A stretch of 64,000 bases of DNA from Phlebotomus papatasi (lineage: Eukaryota; Arthropoda; Insecta; Diptera; Psychodidae), in assembly GCF_024763615.1 (NCBI RefSeq), contig NW_026604679.1:62001-126000 (forward strand). Reading direction: 5' to 3'. Position 1 is the first letter of the stretch. Each line of letters starts with the position of its first letter. The notes under the pieces are model-generated. The model saw only the letters and a list, made by a program, of their open reading frames with translations. It had not been told where the DNA came from and did no database searches. Of this stretch, positions 1 to 11,878 are shown piece by piece. A program made the translations under genes and the position numbers.

Positions 1-26
1 GAGATAGACCCCCCAAAGTTGGCACC

Positions 27-42
27 AAAAAAATAATTTTTT
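27..42 (+). other. A-tract/T-tract core of the monomer (first copy shown)
   Basis: A7-TAA-T6 occurs once per A-type monomer, so short phased A/T tracts recur every ~93 bp. B-type monomers replace it with longer runs of A followed directly by T, or with AATAAAAATTTTTTT. Such tracts are known to bend DNA and to disfavour nucleosomes; that this happens here is inference. Most length polymorphism between monomers maps to this core, as expected from replication slippage. Confidence 0.7.
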
Positions 43-55
43 AGGCACATTTTGT

Positions 56-63
56 ATGCAAAT
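56..63 (+). other. Octamer ATGCAAAT, one per monomer (first copy shown)
   Basis: ATGCAAAT matches the canonical POU-domain (Oct-type) octamer exactly. It recurs once per 93-bp monomer in both A- and B-types throughout the window. I noticed only three disrupted copies: near 18718 (G to A), 47380-47383 (two changes) and 62329-62331 (two changes). Variants next to it (CATTAAACG, CTTGAAACG, CTTCAAACG, GTTTAAACG) leave the octamer itself intact. The exact match is seen directly. That any POU factor binds it in this organism is inference; conservation may only reflect array homogenisation. Confidence 0.6.
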
Positions 64-3000
64 CTTTAAACGCGAATATCTCCTAAACTAGAAGAGATAG
101 ACCCCCCAAAGTTGGCACCAAAAAAATAATTTTTTAGGCCTATATTGTATGCAAATCTTTAAACGCGAATATCTCCTAAACTAGAAGAGATAGACCCCCC
201 AAAGTTGGCACCAAAAAAATAATTTTTTAGACCTATATTGTATGCAAATCTTTAAACGCGAATATCTCCTAAACTAGAAGAGATAGACCCCCCAAAGTTG
301 GCATAACAAAAATTTTTTAGGCATATTTTGTATGCAAATCTTTAAACGCGAATATCTCCTAAACTAGAAGAGATAGACCCCCCAAAGTTGGCACCAAAAA
401 AATAATTTTTTAGGCACATTTTGTATGCAAATCTTTAAACGCGAATATCTCCTAAACTAGAAGATATAGACCCCCCAAAGTTGGCACCAAAAAAATAATT
501 TTTTAGGCCTATATTGTATGCAAATCTTTAAACGCGAATATCTCCTAAACTAGAAGAGATAGACCCCCCAAAGTTGGCACCAAAAAAATAATTTTTTAGG
601 CCTATATTGTATGCAAATCTTTAAACGCGAATATCTCCTAAACTAGAAGAGATAGACCCCCCAAAGTTGGCACCAAAAAAATAATTTTTTAGGGCTAAAT
701 TGTATGCAAATCTTTAAACGCGAATATCTCCTAAACTAGAAGAGATAGACCCCCCAAAGTTGGCACCAAAAAAATAAATTTTTAGGCATATTTTGTATGC
801 AAATCTTTAAACGCGAATATCTCCTAAACTAGAAGAGATAGACCCCCCAAAGTTGGCACCAAAAAAATAATTTTTTAGGCCTATATTGTATGCAAATCTT
901 TAAACGCGAATATCTCCTAAACTAGAAGAGATAGACCCCCCAAAGTTAGCACCAAAAAAATAATTTTTTAGGCCTATATTGTATGCAAATCTTTAAACGC
1001 GAATATCTCCTAAACTAGAAGAGATAGACCCCCCAAAGTTGGCACCAAAAAAATATTTTTTTAGGCCTATATTGTATGCAAATCTTTAAACGCGAATATC
1101 TCCTAAACTAGAAGAGATAGACCCCCCAAAGTTGGCACCAAAAAAATAATTTTCTAGGCCTATATTGTATGCAAATCTTTAAACGCGAATATCTCCTAAA
1201 CTAGAAGAGATAGACCCCCCAAAGTTGGCACCAAAAAAATAATTTTTAGGCCTATATTGTATGCAAATCTTTAAACACGAATATCTCCTAAACTAAAAGA
1301 GATAAACCCCCCAAAGTTGGCACCAAAAAAATAATTTTTTAGGCCTATATTGTATGCAAATCTTTAAACGCGAATATCTCCTAAACTAGAAGAGATAGAC
1401 CCCCCAAAGTTGGCACCAAAAAAATAATTTTTTAGGCCTATATTGTATGCAAATCTTTAAACGCGAATATCTCCTAAACTAGAAGAGATAGACCCCCCAA
1501 AGTTGGCACCAAAAAAATAATTTTTTAGGCCTATATTGTATGCAAATCTTTAAACGCGAATATCTCCTAAACTAGAAGAGATAGACCCCCCAAAGTTGGC
1601 ACCAAAAAAATAATTTTTTAGGCCTATATTGTATGCAAATCTTTAAACGCGAATATCTCCTAAACTAGAAGAGATAGACCCCCCAAAGTTGGCACCAAAA
1701 AAATAATTTTTTAGGCCTATATTGTATGCAAATCTTTAAACGCGAATATCTCCTAAACTAGAAGAGATAGACCCCCCAAAGTTGGCACCAAAAAAATAAT
1801 TTTTTAGGCCCATATTGTATGCAAATCTTTAAACGCGAATATCTCCTAAACTAGAAGAGATAGACCCCCCAAAGTTGGCACCAAAAAAATAATTTTTTAG
1901 GCCTATATTGTATGCAAATCTTTAAACGCGAATATCTCCTAAACTAGAAGAGATAGACCCCCCAAAGTTGGCACCAAAAAAATAATTTTTTAGGCCTATA
2001 TTGTATGCAAATCTTTAAACGCGAATATCTCCTAAACTAGAAGAGATAGACCCCCCAAAGTTGGCACCAAAAAAATAATTTTTTAGGCCTAAATTGTATG
2101 CAAATCTTTAAACGCGAATATCTCCTAAACTAGAAGAGATAGACCCCCCAAAGTTGGCACCAAAAAAATAATTTTTTAGGCCTATATTGTATGCAAATCT
2201 TTAAACGCGAATATCTCCTAAACTAGAAGAGATAGACCCCCCAAAGTTGGCACCAAAAAATAATTTTTTAGGCCTATATTGTATGCAAATCTTTAAACGC
2301 GAATATCTCTTAAACTAGAAGAGATAGACCCCCCAAAGTTGGCACCAAAAAAATAATCTTTTAGGCACATTTTGTATGCAAATCTTTAAACGCGAATATC
2401 TCCTAAACTAGAAGAGATAGACCCCCCAAAGTTGGCACCAAAAAAAATAATTTTTTAGGCCTATATTGTATGCAAATCTTTAAACGCGAATATCTCCTAA
2501 ACTAGAAGAGATAGACCCCCCAAAGTTGGCACCAAAAAAATAATTTTTTAGGCCTAAATTGTATGCAAATCTTTAAACGCGAATATCTCCTAAACTAGAA
2601 GAGATAGACCCCCCAAAGTTGGCACCAAAAAAATAATTTTTTAGGCCTATATTGTATGCAAATCTTTAAACGCGAATATCTCCTAAACTAGAAGAGATAG
2701 ACCCCCCAAAGTTGGCACCAAAAAAATAATTTTTTAGGCCTAAATTGTATGCAAATCTTTAAACGCGAATATCTCCTAAACTAGAAGAGATAGACCCCCC
2801 AAAGTTGGCACCAAAAAAATAATTTTTTAGGCCTAAATTGTATGCAAATCTTTAAACGCGAATATCTCCTAAACTAGAAGAGATAGACCCCCCAAAGTTG
2901 GCAACAAAAAAATAATTTTTTAGGCCTAAATTGTATGCAAATCTTTAAACGCGAATATCTCCTAAACTAGAAGAGATAAACCCCCCAAAGTTGGCACCAA

Positions 3001-3251
3001 AAAAATAATTTTTTAGGCCTATATTGTATGCAAATCTTTAAACGCGAATATCTCCTAAACTAGAAGAGATAGACCCCCCAAAGTTGGCACCAAAAAAATA
3101 ATTTTTTAGGCCTATATTGTATGCAAATCTTTAAACGCGAATATCTCCTAAACTAGAAGAGATAGACCCCCCAAAGTTGGCACCAAAAAAATAATTTTTT
3201 AGGCCTATATTGTATGCAAATCTTTAAACGCGAATATCACCTAAACTAGAA

Positions 3252-4919
3252 GAGATAGACCCCCAAAAGTTGGCATCAAAAAAAAATTTTTTTTAGGCAT
3301 ATTTTGTATGCAAATCTTTAAACGCGAATATGTCCTAAACTAGAAAAGATAGACCCCCAAAGTTGGCATCAAAAAAAAATTTTTTAGTCACATTTTGTAT
3401 GCAAATCATTAAACGCGAATATCTCCTAAACTAGAAGAGATAGACCCCCCAAAGTTGGCATCAATAAAAATTTTTTTAGGCATATTTTGTATGCAAATCT
3501 TTAAACGCGAATATCTCCTAAACTATAAGAGATAGACCCCCCAAAGTTGGCATCAAAAAAAAAATTTTTTTAGGCATATTTTGTATGCAAATCTTTAAAC
3601 GCGAATATCTCCTAAACTAGAAGAGATAGACCCCCCAAAGTTGGCATCAATAAAAATTTTTTTAGGCATATTTTGTATGCAAATCTTTAAACGCGAATAT
3701 CTCCTAAACTAGAAGAGATAGACCCCCCAAAGTTGGCACCAAAAAAATAATTTTTTAGGCCTATATTGTATGCAAATCTTGAAACGCGAATATCACCTAA
3801 ACTAGAAGAGATAGACCCCCAAAAGTTGGCATCAAAAAAAAATTTTTTTTAGGCATATTTTGTATGCAAATCTTTAAACGCGAATATCTCCTAAACTAGA
3901 AAAGATAGACCCCCAAAGTTGGCATCAAAAAAAAATTTTTTAGTCACATTTTGTATGCAAATCATTAAACGCGAATATCTCCTAAACTAGAAGAGATAGA
4001 CCCCCCAAAGTTGGCATCAATAAAAATTTTTTTAGGCATATTTTGTATGCAAATCTTTAAACGCGAATATCTCCTAAACTATAAGAGATAGACCCCCCAA
4101 AGTTGTCATCAAAAAAAAAATTTTTTTAGGCATATTTTGTATGCAAATCTTTAAACGCGAATATCTCCTAAACTAGAAGAGATAGACCCCCCAAAGTTGG
4201 CATCAATAAAAATTTTTTTAGGCATATTTTGTATGCAAATCTTTAAACGCGAATATCTCCTAAACTAGAAGAGATAGACCCCCCAAAGTTGGCACCAAAA
4301 AAATAATTTTTTAGGCCTATATTGTATGCAAATCTTGAAACGCGAATATCACCTAAACTAGAAGAGATAGACCCCCAAAAGTTGGCATCAAAAAAAAATT
4401 TTTTTTAGGCATATTTTGTATGCAAATCTTTAAACGCGAATATCTCCTAAACTAGAAAAGATAGACCCCCAAAGTTGGCATCAAAAAAAAATTTTTTAGT
4501 CACATTTTGTATGCAAATCATTAAACGCGAATATCTCCTAAACTAGAAGAGATAGACCCCCCAAAGTTGGCATCAATAAAAATTTTTTTAGGCATATTTT
4601 GTATGCAAATCTTTAAACGCGAATATCTCCTAAACTATAAGAGATAGACCCCCCAAAGTTGGCATCAAAAAAAAAATTTTTTTAGGCATATTTTGTATGC
4701 AAATCTTTAAACGCGAATATCTCCTAAACTAGAAGAGATAGACCCCCCAAAGTTGGCATCAATAAAAATTTTTTTAGGCATATTTTGTATGCAAATCTTT
4801 AAACGCGAATATCTCCTAAACTAGAAGAGATAGACCCCCCAAAGTTGGCACCAAAAAAATAATTTTTTAGGCCTATATTGTATGCAAATCTTGAAACGCG
4901 AATATCACCTAAACTAGAA
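3252..4919 (+). repeat. B-type block in HOR-1 copy 1: three 556-bp six-monomer units
   Basis: Exactly 1668 bp, equal to 3 x 556. The boundary marker ATCACCTAAAC falls at 3238, 3794, 4350 and 4906. Each unit has six monomers in fixed order: C5 tract with GGCATCA and a long A/T run; AAAGATAG with AGTCACATTTT and ATCATTAAACG; GGCATCAATAAAAA; a CTATAAG-preceded long A/T run; GGCATCAATAAAAA again; and one A-type monomer with CTTGAAACG. The first unit alone carries ATGTCCTAAAC after its first monomer. This is an intermediate repeat level between monomer and HOR. Confidence 0.92.
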
Positions 4920-5940
4920 GAGATAGACCCCCCAAAGTTGGCACCAAAAAAATAATTTTTTAGGCCTATATTGTATGCAAATCTTTAAACGCGAATATCT
5001 CCTAAACTAGAAGAGATAGACCCCCCAAAGTTGGCACCAAAAAAATAATTTTTTAGGCACATTTTGTATGCAAATCTTTAAACGCGAATATCTCCTAAAC
5101 TAGAAGAGATAGACCCCCCAAAGTTGGCACCAAAAAAATAATTTTTTAGGCCTATATTGTATGCAAATCTTTAAACGCGAATATCTCCTAAACTAGAAGA
5201 GATAGACCCCCCAAAGTTGGCACCAAAAAATAATTTTTTAGGCCTATATTGTATGCAAATCTTTAAACGCGAATATCTCCTAAACTAGAAGAGATAGACC
5301 CCCCAAAGTTGGCACCAAAAAAATAATTTTTTAGGCACATTTTGTATGCAAATCTTTAAACGCGAATATCTCCTAAACTAGAAGAGATAGACCCCCCAAA
5401 GTTGGCACCAAAAAAATAATTTTTTAGGCCTATATTGTATGCAAATCTTTAAACGCGAATATCTCCTAAACTAGAAGAGATAGACCCCCCAAAGTTGGCA
5501 CCAAAAAAATAATTTTTTAGGCCTATATTGTATGCAAATCTTTAAACGCGAATATCTCCTAAACTAGAAGAGATAGACCCCCCAAAGTTGGCACCAAAAA
5601 ATAATTTTTTAGGCACATTTTGTATGCAAATCTTTAAACGCGAATATCTCCTAAACTAGAAGAGATAGACCCCCCAAAGTTGGCACCAAAAAAATAATTT
5701 TTTAGGCCTATATTGTATGCAAATCTTTAAACGCGAATATCTCCTAAACTAGAAGAAATAGACCCCCCAAAGTTGGCACCAAAAAAATAATTTTTTAGGC
5801 CTATATTGTATGCAAATCTTTAAACGCGAATATCTCCTAAACTAGAAGAGATAGACCCCCCAAAGTTGGCACCAAAAAAATAATTTTTTAGGCCTATATT
5901 GTATGCAAATCTTTAAACGCGAATATCTCCTAAACTAGAA

Positions 5941-8900
5941 GAGATAGACCCCCCAAAGTTGGCACCAAAAAAATAATTTTTTAGGCACATTTTGTATGCA
6001 AATCTTTAAACGCGAATATCTCCTAAACTAGAAGAGATAGACCCCCCAAAGTTGGCACCAAAAAAATAATTTTTTAGGCCTATATTGTATGCAAATCTTT
6101 AAACGCGAATATCTCCTAAACTAGAAGAGATAGACCCCCCAAAGTTGGCACCAAAAAAATAATTTTTTAGACCTATATTGTATGCAAATCTTTAAACGCG
6201 AATATCTCCTAAACTAGAAGAGATAGACCCCCCAAAGTTGGCATAACAAAAATTTTTTAGGCATATTTTGTATGCAAATCTTTAAACGCGAATATCTCCT
6301 AAACTAGAAGAGATAGACCCCCCAAAGTTGGCACCAAAAAAATAATTTTTTAGGCACATTTTGTATGCAAATCTTTAAACGCGAATATCTCCTAAACTAG
6401 AAGATATAGACCCCCCAAAGTTGGCACCAAAAAAATAATTTTTTAGGCCTATATTGTATGCAAATCTTTAAACGCGAATATCTCCTAAACTAGAAGAGAT
6501 AGACCCCCCAAAGTTGGCACCAAAAAAATAATTTTTTAGGCCTATATTGTATGCAAATCTTTAAACGCGAATATCTCCTAAACTAGAAGAGATAGACCCC
6601 CCAAAGTTGGCACCAAAAAAATAATTTTTTAGGGCTAAATTGTATGCAAATCTTTAAACGCGAATATCTCCTAAACTAGAAGAGATAGACCCCCCAAAGT
6701 TGGCACCAAAAAAATAAATTTTTAGGCATATTTTGTATGCAAATCTTTAAACGCGAATATCTCCTAAACTAGAAGAGATAGACCCCCCAAAGTTGGCACC
6801 AAAAAAATAATTTTTTAGGCCTATATTGTATGCAAATCTTTAAACGCGAATATCTCCTAAACTAGAAGAGATAGACCCCCCAAAGTTAGCACCAAAAAAA
6901 TAATTTTTTAGGCCTATATTGTATGCAAATCTTTAAACGCGAATATCTCCTAAACTAGAAGAGATAGACCCCCCAAAGTTGGCACCAAAAAAATATTTTT
7001 TTAGGCCTATATTGTATGCAAATCTTTAAACGCGAATATCTCCTAAACTAGAAGAGATAGACCCCCCAAAGTTGGCACCAAAAAAATAATTTTCTAGGCC
7101 TATATTGTATGCAAATCTTTAAACGCGAATATCTCCTAAACTAGAAGAGATAGACCCCCCAAAGTTGGCACCAAAAAAATAATTTTTAGGCCTATATTGT
7201 ATGCAAATCTTTAAACACGAATATCTCCTAAACTAAAAGAGATAAACCCCCCAAAGTTGGCACCAAAAAAATAATTTTTTAGGCCTATATTGTATGCAAA
7301 TCTTTAAACGCGAATATCTCCTAAACTAGAAGAGATAGACCCCCCAAAGTTGGCACCAAAAAAATATTTTTTTAGGGCTAAATTGTATGCAAATCTTTAA
7401 ACGCGAATATCTCCTAAACTAGAAGAGATAGACCCCCCAAAGTTGGCACCAAAAAAATAATTTTTTAGGGCTAAATTGTATGCAAATCTTTAAACGCGAA
7501 TATCTCCTAAACTAGAAGAGATAGACCCCCCAAAGTTGGCACCAAAAAAATAAATTTTTAGGCATATTTTGTATGCAAATCTTTAAACGCGAATATCTCC
7601 TAAACTAGAAGAGATAGACCCCCCAAAGTTGGCACCAAAAAAATAATTTTTAGGCCTATATTGTATGCAAATCTTTAAACACGAATATCTCCTAAACTAA
7701 AAGAGATAAACCCCCCAAAGTTGGCACCAAAAAAATAATTTTTTAGGCCTATATTGTATGCAAATCTTTAAACGCGAATATCTCCTAAACTAGAAGAGAT
7801 AGACCCCCCAAAGTTAGCACCAAAAAATAATTTTTTAGGCCTATATTGTATGCAAATCTTTAAACGCGAATATCTCCTAAACTAGAAGAGATAGACCCCC
7901 CAAAGTTGGCACCAAAAAAATAATTTTTTAGGCCTATATTGTATGCAAATCTTTAAACGCGAATATCTCCTAAACTAGAAGAGATAGACCCCCCAAAGTT
8001 GGCACCAAAAAAATAATTTTTTAGGCCTAAATTGTATGCAAATCTTTAAACGCGAATATCTCCTAAACTAGAAGAGATAGACCCCCCAAAGTTGGCACCA
8101 AAAAAATAATTTTTTAGGCCTATATTGTATGCAAATCTTTAAACGCGAATATCTCCTAAACTAGAAGAGATAGACCCCCCAAAGTTGGCACCAAAAAATA
8201 ATTTTTTAGGCCTATATTGTATGCAAATCTTTAAACGCGAATATCTCTTAAACTAGAAGAGATAGACCCCCCAAAGTTGGCACCAAAAAAATAATCTTTT
8301 AGGCACATTTTGTATGCAAATCTTTAAACGCGAATATCTCCTAAACTAGAAGAGATAGACCCCCCAAAGTTGGCACCAAAAAAAATAATTTTTTAGGCCT
8401 ATATTGTATGCAAATCTTTAAACGCGAATATCTCCTAAACTAGAAGAGATAGACCCCCCAAAGTTGGCACCAAAAAAATAATTTTTTAGGCCTAAATTGT
8501 ATGCAAATCTTTAAACGCGAATATCTCCTAAACTAGAAGAGATAGACCCCCCAAAGTTGGCACCAAAAAAATAATTTTTTAGGCCTATATTGTATGCAAA
8601 TCTTTAAACGCGAATATCTCCTAAACTAGAAGAGATAGACCCCCCAAAGTTGGCACCAAAAAAATAATTTTTTAGGCCTAAATTGTATGCAAATCTTTAA
8701 ACGCGAATATCTCCTAAACTAGAAGAGATAGACCCCCCAAAGTTGGCACCAAAAAAATAATTTTTTAGGCCTAAATTGTATGCAAATCTTTAAACGCGAA
8801 TATCTCCTAAACTAGAAGAGATAGACCCCCCAAAGTTGGCAACAAAAAAATAATTTTTTAGGCCTAAATTGTATGCAAATCTTTAAACGCGAATATCTCC

Positions 8901-11878
8901 TAAACTAGAAGAGATAAACCCCCCAAAGTTGGCACCAAAAAAATAATTTTTTAGGCCTATATTGTATGCAAATCTTTAAACGCGAATATCTCCTAAACTA
9001 GAAGAGATAGACCCCCCAAAGTTGGCACCAAAAAAATAATTTTTTAGGCCTATATTGTATGCAAATCTTTAAACGCGAATATCTCCTAAACTAGAAGAGA
9101 TAGACCCCCCAAAGTTGGCACCAAAAAAATAATTTTTTAGGCCTATATTGTATGCAAATCTTTAAACGCGAATATCACCTAAACTAGAAGAGATAGACCC
9201 CCAAAAGTTGGCATCAAAAAAAAATTTTTTTTAGGCATATTTTGTATGCAAATCTTTAAACGCGAATATGTCCTAAACTAGAAAAGATAGACCCCCAAAG
9301 TTGGCATCAAAAAAAAATTTTTTAGTCACATTTTGTATGCAAATCATTAAACGCGAATATCTCCTAAACTAGAAGAGATAGACCCCCCAAAGTTGGCATC
9401 AATAAAAATTTTTTTAGGCATATTTTGTATGCAAATCTTTAAACGCGAATATCTCCTAAACTATAAGAGATAGACCCCCCAAAGTTGGCATCAAAAAAAA
9501 AATTTTTTTAGGCATATTTTGTATGCAAATCTTTAAACGCGAATATCTCCTAAACTAGAAGAGATAGACCCCCCAAAGTTGGCATCAATAAAAATTTTTT
9601 TAGGCATATTTTGTATGCAAATCTTTAAACGCGAATATCTCCTAAACTAGAAGAGATAGACCCCCCAAAGTTGGCACCAAAAAAATAATTTTTTAGGCCT
9701 ATATTGTATGCAAATCTTGAAACGCGAATATCACCTAAACTAGAAGAGATAGACCCCCAAAAGTTGGCATCAAAAAAAAATTTTTTTTAGGCATATTTTG
9801 TATGCAAATCTTTAAACGCGAATATCTCCTAAACTAGAAAAGATAGACCCCCAAAGTTGGCATCAAAAAAAAATTTTTTAGTCACATTTTGTATGCAAAT
9901 CATTAAACGCGAATATCTCCTAAACTAGAAGAGATAGACCCCCCAAAGTTGGCATCAATAAAAATTTTTTTAGGCATATTTTGTATGCAAATCTTTAAAC
10001 GCGAATATCTCCTAAACTATAAGAGATAGACCCCCCAAAGTTGTCATCAAAAAAAAAATTTTTTTAGGCATATTTTGTATGCAAATCTTTAAACGCGAAT
10101 ATCTCCTAAACTAGAAGAGATAGACCCCCCAAAGTTGGCATCAATAAAAATTTTTTTAGGCATATTTTGTATGCAAATCTTTAAACGCGAATATCTCCTA
10201 AACTAGAAGAGATAGACCCCCCAAAGTTGGCACCAAAAAAATAATTTTTTAGGCCTATATTGTATGCAAATCTTGAAACGCGAATATCACCTAAACTAGA
10301 AGAGATAGACCCCCAAAAGTTGGCATCAAAAAAAAATTTTTTTTAGGCATATTTTGTATGCAAATCTTTAAACGCGAATATCTCCTAAACTAGAAAAGAT
10401 AGACCCCCAAAGTTGGCATCAAAAAAAAATTTTTTAGTCACATTTTGTATGCAAATCATTAAACGCGAATATCTCCTAAACTAGAAGAGATAGACCCCCC
10501 AAAGTTGGCATCAATAAAAATTTTTTTAGGCATATTTTGTATGCAAATCTTTAAACGCGAATATCTCCTAAACTATAAGAGATAGACCCCCCAAAGTTGG
10601 CATCAAAAAAAAAATTTTTTTAGGCATATTTTGTATGCAAATCTTTAAACGCGAATATCTCCTAAACTAGAAGAGATAGACCCCCCAAAGTTGGCATCAA
10701 TAAAAATTTTTTTAGGCATATTTTGTATGCAAATCTTTAAACGCGAATATCTCCTAAACTAGAAGAGATAGACCCCCCAAAGTTGGCACCAAAAAAATAA
10801 TTTTTTAGGCCTATATTGTATGCAAATCTTGAAACGCGAATATCACCTAAACTAGAAGAGATAGACCCCCCAAAGTTGGCACCAAAAAAATAATTTTTTA
10901 GGCCTATATTGTATGCAAATCTTTAAACGCGAATATCTCCTAAACTAGAAGAGATAGACCCCCCAAAGTTGGCACCAAAAAAATAATTTTTTAGGCACAT
11001 TTTGTATGCAAATCTTTAAACGCGAATATCTCCTAAACTAGAAGAGATAGACCCCCCAAAGTTGGCACCAAAAAAATAATTTTTTAGGCCTATATTGTAT
11101 GCAAATCTTTAAACGCGAATATCTCCTAAACTAGAAGAGATAGACCCCCCAAAGTTGGCACCAAAAAATAATTTTTTAGGCCTATATTGTATGCAAATCT
11201 TTAAACGCGAATATCTCCTAAACTAGAAGAGATAGACCCCCCAAAGTTGGCACCAAAAAAATAATTTTTTAGGCACATTTTGTATGCAAATCTTTAAACG
11301 CGAATATCTCCTAAACTAGAAGAGATAGACCCCCCAAAGTTGGCACCAAAAAAATAATTTTTTAGGCCTATATTGTATGCAAATCTTTAAACGCGAATAT
11401 CTCCTAAACTAGAAGAGATAGACCCCCCAAAGTTGGCACCAAAAAAATAATTTTTTAGGCCTATATTGTATGCAAATCTTTAAACGCGAATATCTCCTAA
11501 ACTAGAAGAGATAGACCCCCCAAAGTTGGCACCAAAAAATAATTTTTTAGGCACATTTTGTATGCAAATCTTTAAACGCGAATATCTCCTAAACTAGAAG
11601 AGATAGACCCCCCAAAGTTGGCACCAAAAAAATAATTTTTTAGGCCTATATTGTATGCAAATCTTTAAACGCGAATATCTCCTAAACTAGAAGAAATAGA
11701 CCCCCCAAAGTTGGCACCAAAAAAATAATTTTTTAGGCCTATATTGTATGCAAATCTTTAAACGCGAATATCTCCTAAACTAGAAGAGATAGACCCCCCA
11801 AAGTTGGCACCAAAAAAATAATTTTTTAGGCCTATATTGTATGCAAATCTTTAAACGCGAATATCTCCTAAACTAGAA
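5941..11878 (+). repeat. HOR-1 copy 2 (5938 bp)
   Basis: Near-identical to copy 3 at offset 5938 and to copy 1 except for 7367 to about 7820. In that patch, successive monomers carry GGGCTAAATT (twice), AAATAAATTTTTAGGC, AAACACGAA with CTAAAAGAGATAAAC, and GTTAGCACC. All of these variants also occur once earlier in the same unit (about 6632-7235), so the patch looks like a shuffled second use of neighbouring monomers. The B-type block is 9190-10857. Confidence 0.93.
9190..10857 (+). repeat. B-type block in HOR-1 copy 2 (3 x 556 bp)
   Basis: Same three six-monomer units as in copy 1, with ATCACC markers at 9176, 9732, 10288 and 10844. The private TTGTCATC change in the second unit (about 10043) is retained. 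Confidence 0.92.

Larger units (their letters stand above)
1..93 (+). repeat. Reference monomer of the satellite
   Basis: First complete unit, used here as coordinate frame. Positions 9-14 are a C6 tract. Positions 13-22 (CCAAAGTTGG) form a short imperfect dyad with CCAA/TTGG arms. Positions 27-42 are the A-tract/T-tract core (A7, TAA, T6). Positions 43-53 are the most variable stretch (here AGGCACATTTT; the commonest form array-wide has GGCCTATATT and a StuI site AGGCCT). Positions 56-63 are ATGCAAAT. Positions 66-71 are a DraI site (TTTAAA), followed by two CpGs in ACGCGAA. Positions 88-91 are CTAG. Most variation between monomers falls at about 24-53; the rest is almost invariant. Confidence 0.95.
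1..5940 (+). repeat. HOR-1 copy 1 (5.94 kb, ~64 monomers)
   Basis: Position 1 onward is repeated from 5941 with offset 5940, which becomes 5938 after a divergent patch. Private variants prove the register: GCATAACAAAA at 301 recurs at 6241, 12179 and 18117; TTTCTAGG at 1151 recurs at 7091, 13029 and 18967; ATCTCTTAAAC near 2306 recurs at 8244 and 14182; TTGTCATC near 4105 recurs at 10043 and 15981. The unit holds ~35 A-type monomers, then a 1668-bp B-type block (3252-4919), then ~11 more A-type monomers. It differs from copies 2 and 3 in a patch from 1427 to about 1900, where this copy carries plain consensus-like monomers. Confidence 0.93.

Noticed and set aside
9..14. G-quadruplex from the C6/G6 tract
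   Set aside because: There is one G-run per 93 bp, far beyond usual loop lengths for an intramolecular quadruplex.
13..22. CCAAAGTTGG as an operator palindrome
   Set aside because: Only four-base arms with an AG centre, and no promoter or gene context. It is kept only as a description of the monomer.
27..42. Rho-independent terminator (A-run/T-run hairpin)
   Set aside because: There is no GC stem, the context is a eukaryotic-type satellite, and the feature repeats in every monomer with no genes nearby.
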